Below, piece by piece: positions 29,797 through 39,600 of a stretch of DNA of 64,000 bases (position 1 is its first letter; the number at the start of each line of letters is the position of its first letter). The DNA comes from Gammaproteobacteria bacterium (lineage in GTDB: Bacteria > Pseudomonadota > Gammaproteobacteria > Burkholderiales > Nitrosomonadaceae). Made by a program: the position numbers and the translations under genes. The notes beneath the pieces were generated by a model, which was not told the origin of the DNA, did no database searches, and saw only the letters and a list, made by a program, of their open reading frames with translations. The stretch lies in contig CP054179.1 in NCBI GenBank assembly GCA_015709615.1, positions 248,001 through 312,000 on the forward strand, written 5' to 3'.

Positions 29797-30737
29797 TAAA
29801 GACGACAACCATTACTTTCTTACTCGCTGGAATTCTCGCTGTCGGTACGAACGCCACCGCTCAGGACAAAGCAGCCACAACCCACGAGCATGATCATAGT
29901 AGTCATAGCATGGATTCAACTCAAGCAAGCACAGAGGAACAGCAAGCGGATGATCACAGCGGTCACGATCATAGCGGTCACGACATTAGCGCGGAGCAGC
30001 ATACCGACCACAGCATGCATTCCACCAGCACGCAATCCACGGAACATGGCGACGGACATCACCATCATCATATGGATCATGATCATATTATGGACCACGA
30101 AGGCACCATGATCATGGGGCAAAATCTCGACAAATTGCCCAGCAGCTGTAAGAGCATTTCCGAGGAAGTGGAAATTACCGTACGCGCCGGCAGAAAATAT
30201 GCCGCCAGATTCCCCGGCACCGCTTTCGCGTTCGATCAACAGCAATGGCACGTAAAACCTTGTTCCAAAGTCACCTGGCACTTTGTCAACGAAGATAACA
30301 TCCGGCATCAATTCATGATGCACGGATTGCCTAAATATCTTTATAAATACGGCATGTTCCATTTGGAAGTGACGGGACCTAAAACGGTCACCGGCACCAT
30401 CATCGTGCCGGGATCGGATGACACGTTTCTGGTGCATTGCGATATTTCCCATCACATGGAAAAAGGCATGAAAGCGCAGCTGGTCGTCGGCAAGGGAGCG
30501 GAAAACATACCGAGCATTCCCGGTGTGACGCCTTATAACATCAACGATACGTACGAAGCGGAAAAACTGCCCAAAGTTTCGGATAAAGCGGAACAGAGCG
30601 CAATGGTGCGGCAGATTACGGCATTCACCAATAATAACTTGCAGAGCTACGGCATGATGTTGATCGGCGCACTTGTCGGATTACTGTGCCTGCCGCTGTT
30701 CAATAAGTTACCGTTCCGCAAAAAGAAAGCCGATTAA
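29793..30737 (+). CDS. His-rich cupredoxin, membrane-anchored
   Basis: A 314-residue protein with a signal peptide (ends TATAQ). About 90 residues follow that are extremely rich in His, Asp and Ser (HEHDHSSHSMD, HDHSGHD, HGDGHHHHHMDHDH) and should bind copper or other metals. A cupredoxin domain lies at about 120-235 with type-1-like ligands: His in IRHQFMMHG, then Cys, His and Met in HCDISHHMEKGM (C-x4-H-x4-M). One TM helix lies near the C terminus (MMLIGALVGLLCLPLF), followed by basic residues. Start ATG overlaps the oxidase stop. The pair suggests electron or copper transfer between the two proteins on the periplasmic face. Confidence 0.82.
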   Translation: MIKTTTITFLLAGILAVGTNATAQDKAATTHEHDHSSHSMDSTQASTEEQQADDHSGHDHSGHDISAEQHTDHSMHSTSTQSTEHGDGHHHHHMDHDHIMDHEGTMIMGQNLDKLPSSCKSISEEVEITVRAGRKYAARFPGTAFAFDQQQWHVKPCSKVTWHFVNEDNIRHQFMMHGLPKYLYKYGMFHLEVTGPKTVTGTIIVPGSDDTFLVHCDISHHMEKGMKAQLVVGKGAENIPSIPGVTPYNINDTYEAEKLPKVSDKAEQSAMVRQITAFTNNNLQSYGMMLIGALVGLLCLPLFNKLPFRKKKAD

Positions 30738-30770
30738 ATCCGGCGGAAATCGATCAGCCGGTAATTAAAA

Positions 30771-30813
30771 CAGGGCGGTAAGTCCGAATTTGGATTTACC
30801 GCCCTGTTTTTTT
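30771..30813. terminator. Bidirectional intrinsic terminator
   Basis: Stem CAGGGCGGTAA-TCC / GGA-TTACCGCCCTG with a T7 run on the plus strand and an AAAA run before it, which gives a T-run on the minus strand. It sits between the cupredoxin gene and galU, which converge here, and can stop both. Confidence 0.9.
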
Positions 30814-30827
30814 GAACATAATGTGTG

Positions 30828-31721
30828 TTATTTCGTTATTTGGGGAAAGCTTTTAACCAAATCATTTAAGTAGGATGAAAATTCCTGCTTAAGCTCAGGA
30901 TGTTGCAGAGCGAATTCCACAGTAGCCTCCAAGTAACCGGATTTGCTGCCGCAGTCGTAACGCTTGCCGTCAAATTCGTAGCCTAGCACCGATTCTTCTT
31001 GCAGCAATTTCGCGATCGCATCCGTCAGCTGAATTTCATTACCGGCACCGCGTTCCGTTTTTTCCAGCAACTTGAAAATGCGCGGTGTCAGGATATAGCG
31101 TCCGACCACCGCGAGATCGGATGGCGCCTCATCGACCGGAGGTTTTTCGACGATTGCGTTGACTTTGGACAAGTTATTGGCAATCGATGCACCGTTGATA
31201 ATGCCATAACGGTTAACCGTATGATGAGGGACCTTTTCGATTCCCAAGACTGAACAATGGTGCTGCGCGTAAATATCCACCATTTGACTCAAACAACATT
31301 GTTTGCCGCCATCGATCAAATCATCCGCCAGTAAAACCGCAAACGGTTCATCGCCGACAACCGATTGTGCGCATAAAACCGCATGTCCCAGTCCCAGTGC
31401 TTCGGCTTGCCGGATATAAACGCAATCGATGCGCGCCGGCAGGATATTGCGGACAATATTCAGCATTTCATGCTTTCTATCCGCTTCCAGTTTCGCTTCC
31501 AACTCAAATGCCTTATCGAAGTGATCGGGTATGGAGCTTTTGTTACGCCCGATGATGAAAATCAGTACGTCGATACCCGCGGCAACCGCTTCTTCCGCAG
31601 CAAATTGAATCAACGGCTTATCGACGATCGGCAGCATTTCCTTGGGATTCGCCTTGGTCGCCGGTAAAAAACGTGTACCTAATCCGGCAACAGGAAAAAC
31701 AGCCTTTCTTATCGCTTTCAT
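30828..31721 (-). CDS. galU: UTP-glucose-1-phosphate uridylyltransferase
   Basis: Makes UDP-glucose for polysaccharide and LPS synthesis. 297 residues with the nucleotide signature FPVAGLGTRFLPATKANPKEM, then VDKPLIQFAAEEA and ILPARIDCVYIRQAEALGLGHA. A Shine-Dalgarno AAGGAG lies 7 bases before ATG. It is 73 bases downstream of galE on the same strand, which would convert the product to UDP-galactose. Confidence 0.95.
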   Translation of the reverse strand: MKAIRKAVFPVAGLGTRFLPATKANPKEMLPIVDKPLIQFAAEEAVAAGIDVLIFIIGRNKSSIPDHFDKAFELEAKLEADRKHEMLNIVRNILPARIDCVYIRQAEALGLGHAVLCAQSVVGDEPFAVLLADDLIDGGKQCCLSQMVDIYAQHHCSVLGIEKVPHHTVNRYGIINGASIANNLSKVNAIVEKPPVDEAPSDLAVVGRYILTPRIFKLLEKTERGAGNEIQLTDAIAKLLQEESVLGYEFDGKRYDCGSKSGYLEATVEFALQHPELKQEFSSYLNDLVKSFPQITK

Positions 31722-31794
31722 TTAAGTTCTCCTTAATAGTGAGTCGCCACAACCGCCCTCATCCGATTCCGGTAGTCCGGAAAAGTAGCTCCGG

Positions 31795-32829
31795 TCAGCT
31801 TTGATAGCCGCTCGGATTGGTGCTTTGCCAATGCCAACTGCTTGTGCACATTTCATCCAATCCGAGTTTGGCTTGCCAGCCCAGCAATTCGAAAGCGCGC
31901 TTTGGATCCGCATAACAAGCAGCAATATCACCGGAACGCCGGGGAGCGATCTGGTACGGGATCGGCCGTCCGCTTGCCTGTTCGTAGGCATGCACCACTT
32001 CCAATACGCTGTACCCTCGTCCGGTGCCTAGGTTTACGGTCAAACAGCCGGAATATTGACTATCTTGCGTATGACGCGACGCTTCCAGTACCTCCAGAGC
32101 CTTGAGATGCCCCTGTGCCAAATCGACGACGTGAATATAATCGCGCACGCCGGTGCCGTCTGGCGTAGGGTAATCGTTTCCCCATACGTTCAAAGTTTCC
32201 CTTCGCCCCACCGCGACCTGCGCCACGAAAGGCATCAAGTTATTCGGAATTCCTTGCGGATCTTCGCCGATCAGTCCGCTGGCGTGCGCCCCCACCGGGT
32301 TGAAGTACCGCAATATACCGATCCGGAATGAATTGTCACTGCGCTGTAAATCGCGCAGAATCTCTTCGATCATCAGCTTGCTGCGTCCGTAGGGATTCGT
32401 TGCAGTCAGTGGATGATCTTCCGTTAGCGGCAGGCGTACCGGATCACCATAAACCGTTGCCGAAGAACTGAATACTAATGTTTTGACATCGCATGCTTGC
32501 ATCGCTTCCAATAGCCGCAATGTCCCGGCGACGTTATTGTCGTAATAGGAAAGCGGCTGCTCAACCGATTCCCCGACGGCTTTAAGTCCGGCAAAATGGA
32601 TAACCGCTTTGGCTTTACTTTGCTGTAACGCTGCCGTCAAGGCGGCCCGATCACGGCAATCGCCGGTAATTAATCCAGGTTTCCTGCCGGTAATTTTCTG
32701 CACGCGCATCAGTGCTTCCGGATTGCTGTTACAAAAATTATCGAAAACCGTAATGTCAAATCCCGCATTTAGCAATTCGACGCAAGTGTGCGACCCGATG
32801 TATCCAGCACCGCCTGTAACAAGAATCAT
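31795..32829 (-). CDS. galE: UDP-glucose 4-epimerase
   Basis: Interconverts UDP-glucose and UDP-galactose. 344 residues of the short-chain dehydrogenase type: [10 protein letters not shown] at the N terminus, [11 protein letters not shown] with the catalytic Ser, [12 protein letters not shown] with the YxxxK pair, and a complete C terminus. Probably transcribed with galU. The 219-base gap upstream to cysNC shows no gene. Confidence 0.95.
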   Translation of the reverse strand: MILVTGGAGYIGSHTCVELLNAGFDITVFDNFCNSNPEALMRVQKITGRKPGLITGDCRDRAALTAALQQSKAKAVIHFAGLKAVGESVEQPLSYYDNNVAGTLRLLEAMQACDVKTLVFSSSATVYGDPVRLPLTEDHPLTATNPYGRSKLMIEEILRDLQRSDNSFRIGILRYFNPVGAHASGLIGEDPQGIPNNLMPFVAQVAVGRRETLNVWGNDYPTPDGTGVRDYIHVVDLAQGHLKALEVLEASRHTQDSQYSGCLTVNLGTGRGYSVLEVVHAYEQASGRPIPYQIAPRRSGDIAACYADPKRAFELLGWQAKLGLDEMCTSSWHWQSTNPSGYQS

Positions 32830-33048
32830 GATAATTAATCCGATGAAAAGTGATAGATTTGCTCGAACGCTTTACAATTTTTCAAGCGCACGATGACACT
32901 GTGGCATGAAAACGGTTACAAAATGATTTAATGAACCATAAAACTTACGAGTCTAGTCAGAGACTTTGATGTGGCACGGTCATTCGTTCGCATCGCCGCC
33001 AATCGCGCCACACTGATGCATGCGATGATTTATCGGGCAATAGTGCTA

Positions 33049-34932
33049 TTAACTGAGCACGCCCGCTTGCGTCAGGTAACGGATGATATGCTCCACCGCC
33101 TGCTCAGGGGTCTGAATAGCCCTATCGATACGGATTTCCGGATTATCCGGTGCTTCGCCGGTAGAATTAACTTTGCTGCGATCGCCTTTTTGCAATTCCT
33201 TCAGCTCTCGCGCTTCTGCCGTCTGGATCGTTGCATCGACAAATATTTCAAAAAATTCGCCCTGTGCCACCAATTCACGCGCCATTTTACGTTCGTCGGA
33301 AAACGGTGAAATCAGAGAAACCAGCACGATTTGTCCGACATCAACCATCAGCTTGGCTACTTCCGCAGTGCGCCGGATATTTTCAATCCGGTCGGCATCG
33401 GTAAAACCGAGATCTTTATTCAAGCCGTGACGAATAGTATCTCCATCCAGCAGATAAGTGTGTTTGCCTAACGAATAAAGCTTTTTCTCGAGCAAAACAG
33501 CGATAGCCGACTTGCTGTTGCCGGATCCGGTAAGCCACAAGATGAACGGTTTTTGTCCCTTGAGGGCGGCGCGCGCTTGTTTATTCACACTGACCGTTTG
33601 CCACCCGGCGCGGCTGTGCGATTGCTGTACGGCCGAGTGCAGCATGCCCGCCCCTACCGTATTATTGGTCAGGCGATCGATCATGATAAAACCACCGGTA
33701 TCACGATCTTCGCTATACGGATCGAATGCGATCAGTTGATCCGTAGCGAGAGTACAAATGCCGATTTCATTGAGCTCAAGCTGCGTAGCAGCAATATGCT
33801 CGAGCGTATTCACATTGACCTTATGCTGCAACTCGGAAATAGTGGCGGTTACCGTTTTTGCACCAATCTTCATCAAGTACGGCCTGCCGGGAAGCAGCGG
33901 TTCGTCGATCATCCAAACCACAGTCGCTGCAAACTGATTGGCCACGCCGGGCGGTGAATCGGTTGTCGCCAACACATCGCCTCGGCTGATATCGATCTCA
34001 TCCGTCAATGTCAGCGTAATCGATTGTCCGCAAACCGCCCGGTCAAGATCGCCGTCTTGGGTGACGATGCGCGCCACCCGGCTTTCCTTGCCGGATGGCA
34101 GAACGCAGACGGGATCGCCAGGCTTGACACTGCCGCGTACCACCATGCCGGAATAACCGCGGAAATCCAGATTGGGACGATTCACCCATTGCACCGGCAT
34201 ACGGAAAACGCCGGATTGCTCAGCGGCATCTTCTACCTGCACATTCTCCAGATAGCTCATCAATGTGTCGCCGCTATACCACGGTGTATTCCTGCTTAAC
34301 TCGGTAATATTATCGCCTTTCAAAGCCGACATCGGGATGGCGACAATATTTTGCAATCCGACCTTTTTGGCGAATACGCGATAGTCGTGATCGATCCGGT
34401 TAAAAACCTCTTCGGAATATCCCACCATATCGAGCTTATTGATCGCCAGCACCACATGCTTGATGCCGATTAAAGAAACCAAATAGCTGTGCCGCCGCGT
34501 CTGAGTCAACACCCCTTTGCGCGCATCGATCAGAATAATGGCCACATCAGCGGTCGACGCGCCGGTGATCATGTTGCGCGTATACTGTTCGTGCCCGGGT
34601 GTGTCGGCAACGATAAACTTGCGCTTGTCGGTAGAAAAAAAGCGGTACGCGACATCAATGGTAATGCCCTGTTCACGTTCCGCCGCCAGTCCATCAACCA
34701 GCAGCGCAAAATCCAGATCGCCCGCTTGCGTACCGACTTTCTTGGAATCAACCTCCAATTGAGTCAATTGATCTTCAAATAACATCTTCGATTCATAAAG
34801 CAATCGGCCGATCAGAGTGCTTTTTCCGTCATCGACACTGCCGCACGTTATAAACCGGAGCAGACTCTTGTTTTCATGCGTTTTTAAATACAGCTCGATA
34901 TCTTCTGCGATCAAATCCGATACGTGCGCCAT
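33049..34932 (-). CDS. cysNC: Sulfate adenylyltransferase subunit 1 / adenylylsulfate kinase-like fusion
   Basis: CysN is the GTPase subunit that drives ATP sulfurylase; the fused C-terminal domain is of APS-kinase (CysC) type. Of 627 residues, the GTPase has GSVDDGKSTLIGRL, DTPGHEQYTRNM and NKLDM. The kinase domain (about 455-627) has YLLDGDTIRHGLNKDLGFT and SPFSDERKMAREL. Its P-loop reads TGSGNSKSA (residues 468-476) instead of the usual GLSGAGKST: one residue shorter and without Gly before Lys. The kinase activity is therefore in doubt. The start overlaps the cysD stop by one base (TAATG). Confidence 0.9.
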   Translation of the reverse strand: MAHVSDLIAEDIELYLKTHENKSLLRFITCGSVDDGKSTLIGRLLYESKMLFEDQLTQLEVDSKKVGTQAGDLDFALLVDGLAAEREQGITIDVAYRFFSTDKRKFIVADTPGHEQYTRNMITGASTADVAIILIDARKGVLTQTRRHSYLVSLIGIKHVVLAINKLDMVGYSEEVFNRIDHDYRVFAKKVGLQNIVAIPMSALKGDNITELSRNTPWYSGDTLMSYLENVQVEDAAEQSGVFRMPVQWVNRPNLDFRGYSGMVVRGSVKPGDPVCVLPSGKESRVARIVTQDGDLDRAVCGQSITLTLTDEIDISRGDVLATTDSPPGVANQFAATVVWMIDEPLLPGRPYLMKIGAKTVTATISELQHKVNVNTLEHIAATQLELNEIGICTLATDQLIAFDPYSEDRDTGGFIMIDRLTNNTVGAGMLHSAVQQSHSRAGWQTVSVNKQARAALKGQKPFILWLTGSGNSKSAIAVLLEKKLYSLGKHTYLLDGDTIRHGLNKDLGFTDADRIENIRRTAEVAKLMVDVGQIVLVSLISPFSDERKMARELVAQGEFFEIFVDATIQTAEARELKELQKGDRSKVNSTGEAPDNPEIRIDRAIQTPEQAVEHIIRYLTQAGVLS

Positions 34933-35828
34933 TAGAAATAACCCTCCTGCTTTTTCTTTTCCATCGAACCGGCGGAATCGTGATCAATCAACCGGCCTTG
35001 CCGCTCGGAGGTTCTTGCCAGCAGCATTTCCTGAATAATCGCCGTCAGCGTATTCGCTTCGCTTTCAATTGCGCCGGTAAGCGGATAACAACCCAAGGTG
35101 CGGAACCGCACCGTCTTCATCATCGGCTGTTCGCCTTCCCGCATCGGCAAACGTTCGTCATCCACCATGATCAATGTGCCATCGCGCTCGACGACAGGAC
35201 GTTCCTTGGCAAAATAAAGCGGTACTATGGGAATGTCATTCAGATAAATATATTGCCAGATATCGAGTTCAGTCCAGTTGGAAAGCGGGAATACCCGGAT
35301 ACTCTCACCTTTATTCTTACGCGCATTATATAACCGCCACAGTTCCGGCCGTTGCAGCTTGGGATCCCAACGATGTTGCGCCGAGCGGATGGAAAAAATG
35401 CGTTCCTTCGCACGGGATTTCTCTTCATCCCGGCGCGCGCCGCCAAAAGCCACATCGAAACCGTACTTATCCAACGCTTGCTTCAACCCTTCGGTTTTCC
35501 AAATATCCGTATGAACCGCCGAGCCGTGCGTAAACGGATTTATTCCTTTCTCCACACCGCGTGGATTAATATGAACCAGCAATTCGAGCCCGAGTTTTTT
35601 CGCCATGACATCGCGAAATTCAATCATTTCCCTGAATTTCCATGTCGTATCGACATGAAGCAAAGGGAACGGCGGTTTCGAGGGGTAAAATGCCTTTACC
35701 GCCAGATGCAGCATGACAGCGCTGTCTTTACCAATGGAATAAAGCATCACCGGGTGTTCGCACTCCGCGACGACTTCCCGCATGATTTGTATGCTCTCCG
35801 CTTCTAAGCGCTGCAAATGTGTCAGCAT
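34932..35828 (-). CDS. cysD: Sulfate adenylyltransferase subunit 2
   Basis: The catalytic subunit of ATP sulfurylase, making APS from ATP and sulfate. 298 residues with the PP-loop [31 protein letters not shown], and [11 protein letters not shown]. It is first in a two-gene operon with cysNC. A 404-base gap upstream carries its promoter. No cysH or sulfite reductase gene is in the window. Confidence 0.95.
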   Translation of the reverse strand: MLTHLQRLEAESIQIMREVVAECEHPVMLYSIGKDSAVMLHLAVKAFYPSKPPFPLLHVDTTWKFREMIEFRDVMAKKLGLELLVHINPRGVEKGINPFTHGSAVHTDIWKTEGLKQALDKYGFDVAFGGARRDEEKSRAKERIFSIRSAQHRWDPKLQRPELWRLYNARKNKGESIRVFPLSNWTELDIWQYIYLNDIPIVPLYFAKERPVVERDGTLIMVDDERLPMREGEQPMMKTVRFRTLGCYPLTGAIESEANTLTAIIQEMLLARTSERQGRLIDHDSAGSMEKKKQEGYF

Positions 35829-36232
35829 TATCAGTTACTTTCCTTAATCACAAAAATAGAGTTGATCTACCATTATTCGACTGGCTTACGGTTTTTTTAA
35901 AAATACGAACCGGACTTCCGCTTCCTGTCGCCTTAATGATGCCACTTGATTTCAATACCACTTGTTACTTGTTGATTCTGGCAGAATAAATACCAGAAGG
36001 ATATGGATTTGATTTTGTAGCGAGATCATAAAAATTTTATTTTTTATGGCATTGAAATTTACAGTAAATTTCCCGGTAATCCTACAGTATTTTTGCATAC
36101 ATTTTATCCAATACTCGCGCTATTGTCAGTGTGCTAGGCATTATAGCCGTATCTCTTATAGCATAAGAACAAACACTCAATCTGATAAAGCCATTTCTAT
36201 CGGTAATTGATTCAGGTATAATGCTGCGCTTC
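35829..36232. other. Gene-free gap between cysD and tRNA-Lys, with 19-base palindrome
   Basis: No convincing open frame on either strand. It is AT-rich in the middle. GAAATTTAC-A-GTAAATTTC at 36054-36072 is a perfect inverted repeat around one base and may be an operator for cysD, which is transcribed away from it. The tRNA promoter is at the right end. Confidence 0.5.
36194..36222 (+). promoter_or_regulatory. tRNA-Lys promoter
   Basis: TATAAT at 36217-36222, 10 bases before the mature tRNA 5' end, with a weak TTTCTA at 36194-36199 (17-base spacing) as -35. The GC-rich GCTGCGC just after the -10 resembles stringent-response discriminators of stable-RNA genes. Confidence 0.5.
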
Positions 36233-36308
36233 GGGTCGTTAGCTCAGCCGGTAGAGCAGCGGACTTTTAATCCGTTGGTCGGCAGTTCGAATCTGCCACG
36301 ACCTACCA
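36233..36308 (+). tRNA. tRNA-Lys (anticodon UUU)
   Basis: A 76-base cloverleaf with encoded CCA. Acceptor GGGTCGT pairs with ACGACCT (one G-T), D-loop AGCTCAGCCGGTAGAGC, anticodon loop CTTTTAA with TTT, and T-arm GGCAGTTCGAATCTGCC. The 3' part is the probable attachment site of the prophage that begins directly after it. Confidence 0.97.
36270..36308 (+). other. Probable prophage attL within the tRNA-Lys 3' half
   Basis: All phage genes begin after this tRNA and run to the window edge, and tRNA 3' halves are favoured by tyrosine integrases. The matching repeat (attR) would lie beyond base 64000, so the core cannot be delimited. Confidence 0.45.
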
Positions 36309-36311
36309 ATT

Positions 36312-36354
36312 AAAAAGAAGGGGTTAGCAGCGATGCTCAACCTCTTTCTTTTTT
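36312..36354 (+). terminator. Terminator after tRNA-Lys
   Basis: Hairpin GGTTAGCA-GCGA-TGCTcAACC extended by A/G-rich and T/C-rich flanks, ending in T6. It starts 4 bases after the tRNA CCA. It may now belong to the prophage side of the junction. Confidence 0.65.
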
Positions 36355-36546
36355 CCGGGGTTACACCGGGGTTACTTTGCAGATTTTTCTTGTGCTTTCA
36401 TGCTCAAGCATTTATGTCAGTTTGCTTTTTTGGCCTGATTGACAAAACCGCACTTTTTTAGCGAATTGCTTGCGCTGACTTGATGCAACTTCAGAAGTGA
36501 TGTTGATTTTCCATACCTCATTTGTGGTCGAAAAAATCAACATTGG
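36355..36546. other. Gene-free phage-end segment
   Basis: No supported gene. It begins with GGGGTTAC-ACC-GGGGTTAC, a short direct repeat at 36357-36375. The rest is AT-rich. Confidence 0.4.
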
Positions 36547-36574
36547 TTAATTCCGTCGAATTCGACGGAATTAA
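36547..36574. repeat. 28-base perfect palindrome
   Basis: TTAATTCCGTCGAA followed at once by its exact reverse complement, with no loop. It lies between the attL-side gap and the terminator of the giant gene. A loopless palindrome forms a poor RNA hairpin, so a protein-binding or DNA-processing site is more likely than a terminator. Confidence 0.85.
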
Positions 36575-36594
36575 AAACCCGCCGGAGCGGGTTT
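36575..36594 (-). terminator. Terminator of the phage late operon
   Basis: AAACCCGC-CGGA-GCGGGTTT stem located 12 bases after the stop of the giant gene on the minus strand, followed on that strand by a short T-run. It ends the late transcript. Confidence 0.8.
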
Positions 36595-36605
36595 GTTTGC
36601 TGTCA

Positions 36606-39600
36606 TCAATCCAACAATTCCAAGCCTATCCTGCCGCGCATTTCCTTCGGAGAGTCTTTCAGCAGCCGGGTGTTCTTATCGGTATTCAACGAGCGAACCC
36701 GGTCACGGATTTGATTGCCGTTAATGGCTATCGGGATTCTTGGGTTTTTCTTGTTCCAATCGTCCTGGCGTTTCTTCGCTTCATCGATCATGGCCTTGTC
36801 ATTTTCCATGATTCCGCGCGCCCACTGATTCGCTATGCTGGTTTCGGTGATTTTCTGTAAAGAAATATCCTGCTGTAGCGGCATTGTCTTTCTGTGCACA
36901 TTGGCGATCTTGGTCGGATTGAATCCGGATGCCTTTATTGCAGCATCGCTCAATCCCACGTCAGTCACTTTTCGGCCCTTGAAGTCGCTGGAATATCCTT
37001 TTCGTGCCATTTCTTCGGCAGCAAGAATATCCTTGATAGCCTTGGGCGCGAGATTCTGCAATGCTTTTCCGCTATTTCCCTCGGTTGCTGCGTCGTATGC
37101 ATCGCCCAATTGGGATCCCATGCCGGCCGCTGGTCCGAGTAACTCGATTGCGTTGCGGGTGCGCATTTGCTCATCCGATTTTTTTAGCAATCCAGTGCCC
37201 GGTATGAAATTGCCAAGCCCTAACCGGCCAGATACATCCAGCGGCAATTGCGACGATATACCATATAAGAACATATCGCCCAGCTTGTCGCCCAAGATTT
37301 GATACGCTGCTTCGCGCTTATTTCTGCGCATATTGGTGTCCAGCCCGAATAACTGGCCGATGGTATCAATCAGATCATCCAAGTCTTGCGCAAATGGCAA
37401 TCCTTCCTCGCCGGACGCCAGCATCAACACCGCCAGCATGATGAGTGCCGCGCGTTTTCCTTCCGGTCCGCCACGCTTCCACATGCGCGACAGCATTTCC
37501 ACGTACATCAAACTGAATTGCTTGAACGTCAGGATAGTGCGCCCTGCTGGATTGCGTGCCCAATTAGGCCGGTTCACTTTATTGTATATGCCCTGGGTTT
37601 CGTTGACCGCCCGGACCGCAAAGGCGTAAGGATTGGCATTTCCTTTTTCTTTGGCCATGTTCCAGGCCGCGATGAACGTCAGCTTGCGGTTAAATTTCTC
37701 CGCCAGCGAGAACATGGAACCCCACAGCGTCAGGAATGCATTGATACGCGCGCGCGCATTGTCGCTACCGGCCTTGATCGCTTTGCCAGCTCCAGGTATG
37801 CGCGATAGCGTGCCGATCAAACCGGATGCGATACTTTGCGCACCCATACTATATAGGTGGAAAATTTCCTGAGCATCGACCACGCCCTCACGGCTTGCGC
37901 GTTGCAGCGCGTCCTTCAGACTTTTATCGGTAATTTCCTTTTTGCCCATAGCGTAAGGAATTGCCTTGGTTAATTCGCTCGTCGCACTCTTCAATCCGAA
38001 TTGCGACAGGTACGGACCGGTCATCATAACCGGCTGTGTCATATTGATCATAGCCGCCGCGACTGAACCACCCAAGAACCAGGCGAACATCACGGTTGAT
38101 AGCGGCGCGGCAGGATCACCCGGGTCAACAATGAATTTTTTCAGTTGAATCGCCTCATCCTTCACGTCGCCTTTATTCTGCGGGATGGTGCGGATGGATT
38201 CGTTTAGATCGCGCAGATAGTACCGCTGCGCAGAAAAACGGCCATTGCTGGTAATGAAATTGGACAGCACACGCGGCAAATCCTGGCTGTAACCCGGAGT
38301 GCCTTTTCTTTCCAGGCGGCGCTTCAACGCGCTGCGTTCTGATAATGCGATCTGGTAATATTTATTTGCCACATCACCGGCGCCAATTGCTTCACCGAAC
38401 AGCGCAACCGTTTCCGGCGAAATACCGGCATACAGTTGGTGCGAATCTTCGCTATCAATACCAGAATCGACACGAATATCATTGCGATCCTTGTATTTTT
38501 CCTTCATCCGGTCGAGCGCTGCCATAGCTTCGCTTTCGGTATCGAACTTGCCGAAGTAGACCGTTGCCGGGCTGCCGTTCTCATCGCGTTCCACTGCACC
38601 GGTTTGCGGATCGATTTCCTGTGCCGTCACCGTCCATTTGCCAAAGCGCATCAATGGAGCATAGCCACCTTTCTTTAGCCCGGCAGCGGTATCGAATATC
38701 GTGTTTAGGTTTTTGAGCGTGCTGGCGTAGGATTCCTGCAATGCCGCGAGACGCGCAGCACCTTCATCGTCGCCGCGCTTCCTGGCGCTTTGTATCGCAA
38801 TATTGAGCACGTTGGCTTGCCGCTCCACCTCGCTCTTGAGCAATGTACCGGCAATTCCGGGCTCATCGATGATCATGCGGCGCATGTCTTTGGGAACAAT
38901 GTGCTGCGCCATCGCGTACCCTTCCGCCGCCGCCAGCTCGTCGATACTTGCATCGACCGCTGCGCGCGCCTGCCGATAGAGTGATATGCCGGTTTTATCC
39001 AGACCGAACACGTTTTTAAGCTCGGTATCGTCCCACACGCGCCCGTCGGTTGCGCCTTTACCCGCCAATGTACCGGCAAACATCGCGTCAGCAACCTTCT
39101 TAATGTATTTCTGGTTCTGCGCGCCCTTGAACAATCCTTTTGCTGCGGATTTGACATCATCCACGCGAGGCAATACACCGGGCGCCAATTCTGACGGCCT
39201 GATCGATGCCAGCGAAACATGATTCTGCATGGCATTGGCCAGCGAGAACACTTTCCCGTAATGCTGATCTTTCAGCGCCTTGTGATACTGCGTTGACAAT
39301 GTTTTGTGGTATAAGCCGAAATTCTTTGGAGATTTTTCCTTGCTATTGCCGAAGAAGTTGAATAGCTTTTCCTGCGCGCTATCAACCGATGATGAGTAAT
39401 CATCAGGCTCTTTTCCGCCTTTTCTGAAGAGGATGCTTTCGTCGTTCTCGCTGAATGCGCCGGTGTTACCGGTGGCGGATTTTATTTGATTTGGGTGAAA
39501 AGCAATGTATTGATTACCAACATGGTAACCGTCATCTGCATTTAAAATAATTAAACCATCATTACCGTTATCTTTTGCTTCTTCAATATCAAAATCCTTA

